64,000 nucleotides of DNA from Rhea pennata (Eukaryota > Chordata > Aves > Rheiformes > Rheidae). The stretch is from positions 212,195,876 through 212,259,875 of the forward strand of contig NC_084663.1 of the NCBI RefSeq assembly GCF_028389875.1. Reading direction: 5' to 3'. A model generated the notes under the pieces. That model was not told where the DNA came from, searched no databases, and saw only the letters and a program-made list of their open reading frames with translations. Positions 63,101 to 64,000 of the stretch are shown here, in pieces (positions within the stretch are counted from its first letter, which is position 1; every line of letters starts with the position of its first letter). The position numbers and the translations under genes are program-made.

Positions 63101-64000
63101 CTCAATACTGTAGATGGTGACCTTGGCTAGACTGAGAGAGATCTGTGAAGATGAGGTGGGAAAGTCAGGAGATCGAGGTTTACTCTGGGAAGTTGTTCAC
63201 TTCCTCTGTGCCTCTTTCCACCTGTTTTTTGCCAGTTCAGCCTGTTAGACCTGGAGGGCAGAGACTGAAGTCTCTGTGGCTGTATGATATGAATACTAGG
63301 AACCCGAACCTGATGGCAGACTCCAGGTACTGGCTTAACACAAGCAATAACAAAACAGGTACTTTGTCATGATCAACTTCCACCACCAACTTGAGCAGCA
63401 TTTCTGGTAGTCTTTCAATGTATAAGACCCATTTCCTCACTCTGATTTTCCTTGTATGCACAAATGGAAAAGATAGGATCATATTGACCCCTTTACAGTC
63501 CAGGTACCTTTCTGATCTTCTAGTGTAATGCTGGTGCTGGTACGTAGCGCCTGATGAGGTGTTATCTGCTCTCTCAACTGGGACGTTACTATGTCATCTT
63601 GGCGTTGTTCCTGGTCTAGATGGAAAATGTTGAGCTGAATTTTTGTTGAAAATATTCAACAAAACAGTCCTTCGATTTTTTTTTGCACAATTTCATTAGT
63701 AGTTTTTCATTCCCTGAGTTCTCCTCATTAATGTATTCTTTTCTTCCTGTAGAATACTCAACTTTACAGACTGTGTAATGTCTTAGTTCTCTCAGCTGCA
63801 CTTTTCTTTTAACTGGCTGATGTGGGTTTCCGTATAATAAGGGAGTTAAATAAAAGACTCAAGGTTGTATTTGTTTTTAAAGGAGACCAACAATATAGTC
63901 TGCTTATGAATGGTCACTAGGAGAGCACTGCTCTTCATAGTGCATTGCTGTGCAACACAAGAGCTTATGATGATATTAAAAGGATGCAGGTTTTTAAATG
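15013..64000 (+). CDS. NARS2: Mitochondrial asparaginyl-tRNA synthetase (13 of 14 exons)
   Basis: A class II aminoacyl-tRNA synthetase that charges mitochondrial tRNA-Asn with asparagine in the matrix. Thirteen exons join without a frame break to about 435 codons, against 477 in the whole human protein, and the peptide follows human NARS2 throughout. Order: Arg/Ala-rich mitochondrial presequence (1 to about 33); OB-fold anticodon-binding domain (about 45-125, [20 protein letters not shown]); catalytic core with motif 1 (HIHTPIITS, about 181-189) and motif 2 ([15 protein letters not shown], exon 7); the aspartate/asparagine-type stretch [14 protein letters not shown]. Motif 3 (GxGxGxER) and the last roughly 47 residues lie in a final exon beyond 64000. 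Exons: 15013-15162, 17844-17953, 18459-18579, 19303-19443, 22769-22849, 30707-30807, 45403-45535, 53392-53490, 53893-53930, 55372-55438, 57065-57202, 58468-58565, 60756-60782. Confidence 0.97.
15452..15872 (+). mobile_element. CR1 LINE 3' fragment, NARS2 intron 1
   Basis: A 5'-truncated CR1 in sense orientation, starting in the C-terminal part of ORF2 (LRGDL-x-x-YKYPKGG, [17 protein letters not shown]) and ending with TAGATGATCTCCAGAGG, CAACCTCAACC and one ATTCTGTGAT unit. It lies immediately after the CpG island. Confidence 0.95.
15873..17843 (+). other. NARS2 intron 1, unique part
   Basis: AT-rich intronic sequence from the end of the CR1 copy to the exon 2 acceptor. No exon or recognisable mobile element was seen. 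Confidence 0.6.
17844..17953 (+). CDS. NARS2: NARS2 exon 2: OB-fold, first half
   Basis: Acceptor TTTACCTCTAG, donor CTAG|GTATGT, phase 0 to 2. It encodes residues 51-86 plus two bases: [20 protein letters not shown], then [11 protein letters not shown]. This is the start of the tRNA anticodon-binding OB-fold and is almost the same as in human. Confidence 0.96.
18459..18579 (+). CDS. NARS2: NARS2 exon 3: OB-fold, second half
   Basis: Acceptor GGTTTCTTAG, donor TTGG|GTATGT. It completes Arg87 and continues [18 protein letters not shown] and [17 protein letters not shown]. Length agrees with human up to the CD-x-x-x-FP junction. Confidence 0.95.
19303..19443 (+). CDS. NARS2: NARS2 exon 4: hinge and start of catalytic domain
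   Basis: Acceptor TTGTTTTTAG, donor CAAG|GTAGTC, 47 codons (128-174). [20 protein letters not shown] and [13 protein letters not shown] correspond to the conserved hinge and first catalytic helix of class II Asn/Asp synthetases. Confidence 0.96.
19444..22768 (+). other. NARS2 intron 4
   Basis: No coding feature. Around 21,960-22,015 (TTTGTGCTAGGCATTAGAGC…, then AAAACAGTTCCT) the sequence recalls the tail of an old amniote CORE-SINE/MIR-type repeat (TTGTGCTAGGCACTGTACAA…), but it is strongly decayed. Confidence 0.45.
22769..22849 (+). CDS. NARS2: NARS2 exon 5: class II motif 1
   Basis: Acceptor CTGTTCCAG, donor TGAG|GTAAGT, 27 codons (175-201). [20 protein letters not shown] contains the invariant motif 1 proline and the EGAGE loop of the amino-acid site. 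Confidence 0.96.
28979..29025 (+). repeat. Inverted 47-bp repeat, arm A
   Basis: This arm matches the reverse complement of 30385-30431 at 44 of 47 positions (mismatches within ATGAC versus TCGAG), with unrelated sequence beyond. Both arms can encode the words EVQSIQ and LNCGGVL in the same frame. About 1.36 kb separates the arms. Confidence 0.85.
30130..30434 (-). pseudogene. Unrecognised 100-codon frame, possible exon or retrocopy in intron 5
   Basis: On the minus strand an acceptor-like CCTTTCTTAG is followed by an uninterrupted frame of about 100 residues ending in TGA at 30132-30130. Segments such as [20 protein letters not shown] and [20 protein letters not shown] look protein-like rather than random. 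A minus-strand AATAAA (TTTATT at 29884-29889) lies about 240 bp downstream. I cannot name the family. It could be a terminal exon of an antisense gene, a fragment of a retrocopy, or an old transposon-derived piece. Confidence 0.35.
30385..30431 (-). repeat. Inverted 47-bp repeat, arm B
   Basis: The partner of 28979-29025 in opposite orientation. It forms the start of the 100-codon minus-strand open frame and follows an acceptor-like TTTCTTAG on that strand. Confidence 0.85.
30707..30807 (+). CDS. NARS2: NARS2 exon 6
   Basis: Acceptor CTCCCCCACCCAG, donor GCAGG|GTGAGC, ending in phase 2. A variable insert ([13 protein letters not shown], two residues longer than in human) is followed by [20 protein letters not shown], the strongly conserved VSGQLHLE block of the active site. 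Confidence 0.96.
34790..35070 (+). mobile_element. Ancient CR1 3' fragment
   Basis: Diverged but collinear with CR1: AGTGACAAAAGGCAGAGGAC, GCATTGGAACAGGTTGCGTC, then CAGATTGGAGATCTCCCAAGG and TGAATTATTCTGTAATTCT. Much older than the other copies in this intron. Confidence 0.8.
37241..37608 (+). mobile_element. CR1 LINE 3' fragment, intron 6
   Basis: A truncated sense-orientation CR1 that starts near GGGGAGGAGAAGACTGAGGG, keeps the ORF2 C-terminal segment ([34 protein letters not shown]) and ends GATTCTATGGTTCTATGAA. It lies 160 bp from the opposite-facing copy at 37,771, with which it forms an inverted arrangement of 3' ends. Confidence 0.95.
37771..38944 (-). mobile_element. CR1 LINE with partial reverse-transcriptase ORF, intron 6
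   Basis: A minus-strand CR1 whose 3' end (TCATAGAATCGGTAAGGTTG on plus) is at 37,771 and whose 5' truncation is near 38,944. It retains reverse-transcriptase blocks: [15 protein letters not shown] (motif A), [11 protein letters not shown], and [11 protein letters not shown] at the FADD catalytic site (Ala to Val). A frameshift near 38,590 separates the RT part from the C-terminal part ([17 protein letters not shown] … [20 protein letters not shown]). It is inactive but young, and very like the copy at 47,712-48,661. Confidence 0.95.
45403..45535 (+). CDS. NARS2: NARS2 exon 7: class II motif 2
   Basis: Acceptor GTCGCCCTGCAG, donor TGCAG|GTGGGT. It encodes [20 protein letters not shown] and [11 protein letters not shown]: motif 2, including the FRAE arginine and glutamate that hold ATP and the amino acid. 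It lies between the two near-identical inverted CR1 copies. Confidence 0.97.
47712..48661 (+). mobile_element. CR1 LINE with partial ORF2, intron 7
   Basis: A sense CR1, 5'-truncated just before the catalytic block ([20 protein letters not shown] then FADDPKLGG), with a frame open for about 230 codons through [20 protein letters not shown] and [20 protein letters not shown]. It ends with three ATTCTATGGTTCTATGG-type units at 48,643-48,661. The last roughly 100 encoded residues are identical to those of the minus-strand copy in intron 6. Confidence 0.95.
49370..49400 (-). mobile_element. MIR-like SINE remnant, left piece
   Basis: TTATCCCCATTTT at 49388-49400 matches the reverse complement of the MIR 3' region (AAAATGGGGATAA). 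It is interrupted exactly here by the CR1 copy and resumes at 49,886. Confidence 0.6.
49401..49885 (+). mobile_element. CR1 LINE 3' fragment nested in MIR-like SINE
   Basis: A sense-orientation truncated CR1 beginning GGAGTCCTGTGACCCGTTCT and ending CTCAACCATGCTGTG. The ORF2 remnant carries an in-frame stop (CCCTAGGAGGAACGG). The five bases ATTTT occur at both junctions (49396-49400 and 49886-49890), a probable short target-site duplication. Confidence 0.93.
49886..49930 (-). mobile_element. MIR-like SINE remnant, right piece
   Basis: ATTTTACAGAAGGGGAATTT then AGGCATGAAACG continues the MIR reverse-complement pattern (ATTTTACAGATGGGGAAACTGAGGC) that begins on the left of the CR1 insertion. 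Confidence 0.6.
51360..51421. repeat. Polypyrimidine tract ending in T25
   Basis: Irregular CTTT/CTTTTTT units pass into 25 consecutive T residues (51397-51421) inside NARS2 intron 7. Confidence 0.9.
53392..53490 (+). CDS. NARS2: NARS2 exon 8
   Basis: Acceptor TTTTCTCTGTTAG, donor AGAAG|GTAATA, 33 codons (280-312): [20 protein letters not shown] then [13 protein letters not shown]. It aligns end to end with the human helical insertion. Confidence 0.95.
53893..53930 (+). CDS. NARS2: NARS2 exon 9 (38 nt)
   Basis: A short exon ([12 protein letters not shown] plus two bases) with acceptor TTAACCAAG and a strong donor AC|GTAAGT. Placement rests on alignment with human DRLEHMLKNNFL and on the phase fit to exon 10. 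The acceptor pyrimidine tract is weak. Confidence 0.88.
55372..55438 (+). CDS. NARS2: NARS2 exon 10
   Basis: A long T tract then TTTCAG; donor AGAG|GTAGGT. It encodes [20 protein letters not shown] then PE, matching the human [15 protein letters not shown] segment. Together with exon 9 it gives exactly 35 codons. Confidence 0.95.
57065..57202 (+). CDS. NARS2: NARS2 exon 11
   Basis: Acceptor TTCTTTTTACAG, donor CACG|GTGAGT, 46 codons (348-393). [20 protein letters not shown] … [14 protein letters not shown] is a core catalytic block conserved in mitochondrial and bacterial AsnRS, with the acidic residues of the ATP/Mg site. Confidence 0.97.
58468..58565 (+). CDS. NARS2: NARS2 exon 12
   Basis: Acceptor TTTATTCAAAG, donor CAGAG|GTACAG, phase 0 to 2. 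[20 protein letters not shown] then [11 protein letters not shown] corresponds to the [11 protein letters not shown] loop, with Cys where human has Phe (GELFGG). Confidence 0.96.
59779..59805. repeat. Poly-A run (27 nt)
   Basis: Twenty-seven consecutive A residues preceded by TTGTTTGACC. No poly-adenylated retrocopy could be recognised upstream of it, so it is listed as a simple repeat. Confidence 0.95.
60756..60782 (+). CDS. NARS2: NARS2 exon 13 (27-nt microexon)
   Basis: Acceptor TTTTTGTTCCATAG, donor AATG|GTAAGA. It encodes LGLADAYQW across the flanking junctions, aligning with human SGLTEVYQW. At 27 nt it qualifies as a microexon. The following exon (YLDLRRFG… with motif 3) is not within the next 3.2 kb and must lie beyond the window. 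Confidence 0.93.
60783..64000 (+). other. NARS2 intron 13 (continues past window)
   Basis: No sequence resembling the last NARS2 exon was found. It contains the tRNA-Ile/CR1 SINE at 62,593-62,735. A MIR-like stretch near 63,158-63,226 (AAGTTGTTCACTTCCTCTGT then GCCTC) recalls the MIR CACTTCACCTCTCTGTGCCTC segment. Confidence 0.55.
62593..62735 (+). mobile_element. tRNA-Ile-derived SINE with CR1 tail (TguSINE1-like)
   Basis: The head at 62593-62666 aligns over 74 nt with tRNA-Ile(AAT): A box TAGCTCAGTTGATTAGAGC, anticodon-loop region GGTGCTAATAATACCAAGG, T arm GGGTTCAATTACTGTGTGGA then CCA. A short linker leads to a CR1 3' end (GGACTAGATGATCTCCAGAG … CCTTACCAATTCTATGACTC). The acceptor stem no longer pairs and the B box is degraded, so it is not a tRNA gene. 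The tail suggests mobilisation by CR1. Confidence 0.9.

Overview
The window is vertebrate nuclear DNA, almost certainly from a bird. It carries several CR1 LINEs with avian 3' ends (…GATGATCTCCAGAGGTCCC… followed by ATTCTRTG repeats), a tRNA-Ile-headed SINE with a CR1 tail of the kind described from zebra finch (TguSINE1), short old amniote SINE remnants, and no Alu or L1. The SINE hints at a passerine or a relative, but I would not fix the order from this alone.

Layout: (1) 1-8.9 kb is mostly gene-free, with two weak candidate exons and a TTCTG/TTCTA microsatellite. (2) 8,946-10,712 on the minus strand is a compact MHC class II beta-chain gene: exon 1 of 103 nt, beta-1 exon of 264 nt, beta-2 exon of 282 nt and transmembrane exon of 111 nt, with every splice phase matching. 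It looks intact, but its beta-1 domain is divergent and two residues short. (3) 10.7-14.3 kb is intergenic, with a 29-nt T run and a perfect 13-bp hairpin. (4) 14.28-15.4 kb holds a 22-bp minisatellite, a CCCCT tract and a CpG island promoter with ZNF143-, CCAAT- and CACGTG-type motifs. (5) From 15,013 to beyond the right edge, on the plus strand, lies NARS2 (mitochondrial asparaginyl-tRNA synthetase). Thirteen exons are placed to the base, giving about 435 codons; the last exon, with class II motif 3, is outside the window. Its introns hold five CR1 copies, an old CR1 tail, the SINE, MIR-like remnants and an inverted 47-bp repeat beside a 100-codon open frame of unknown origin.

The two genes are divergent (head to head) with 4.3 kb between start codons. 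They have unrelated jobs: antigen presentation at the cell surface, and tRNA charging in the mitochondrion. The notable point is the location. In chicken the classical class II B genes lie in the MHC on chromosome 16, whereas NARS2 belongs to a conserved non-MHC block (TENM4-NARS2-GAB2 in human). This is therefore probably an orphan class II B locus outside the MHC, unless the assembly is chimeric.
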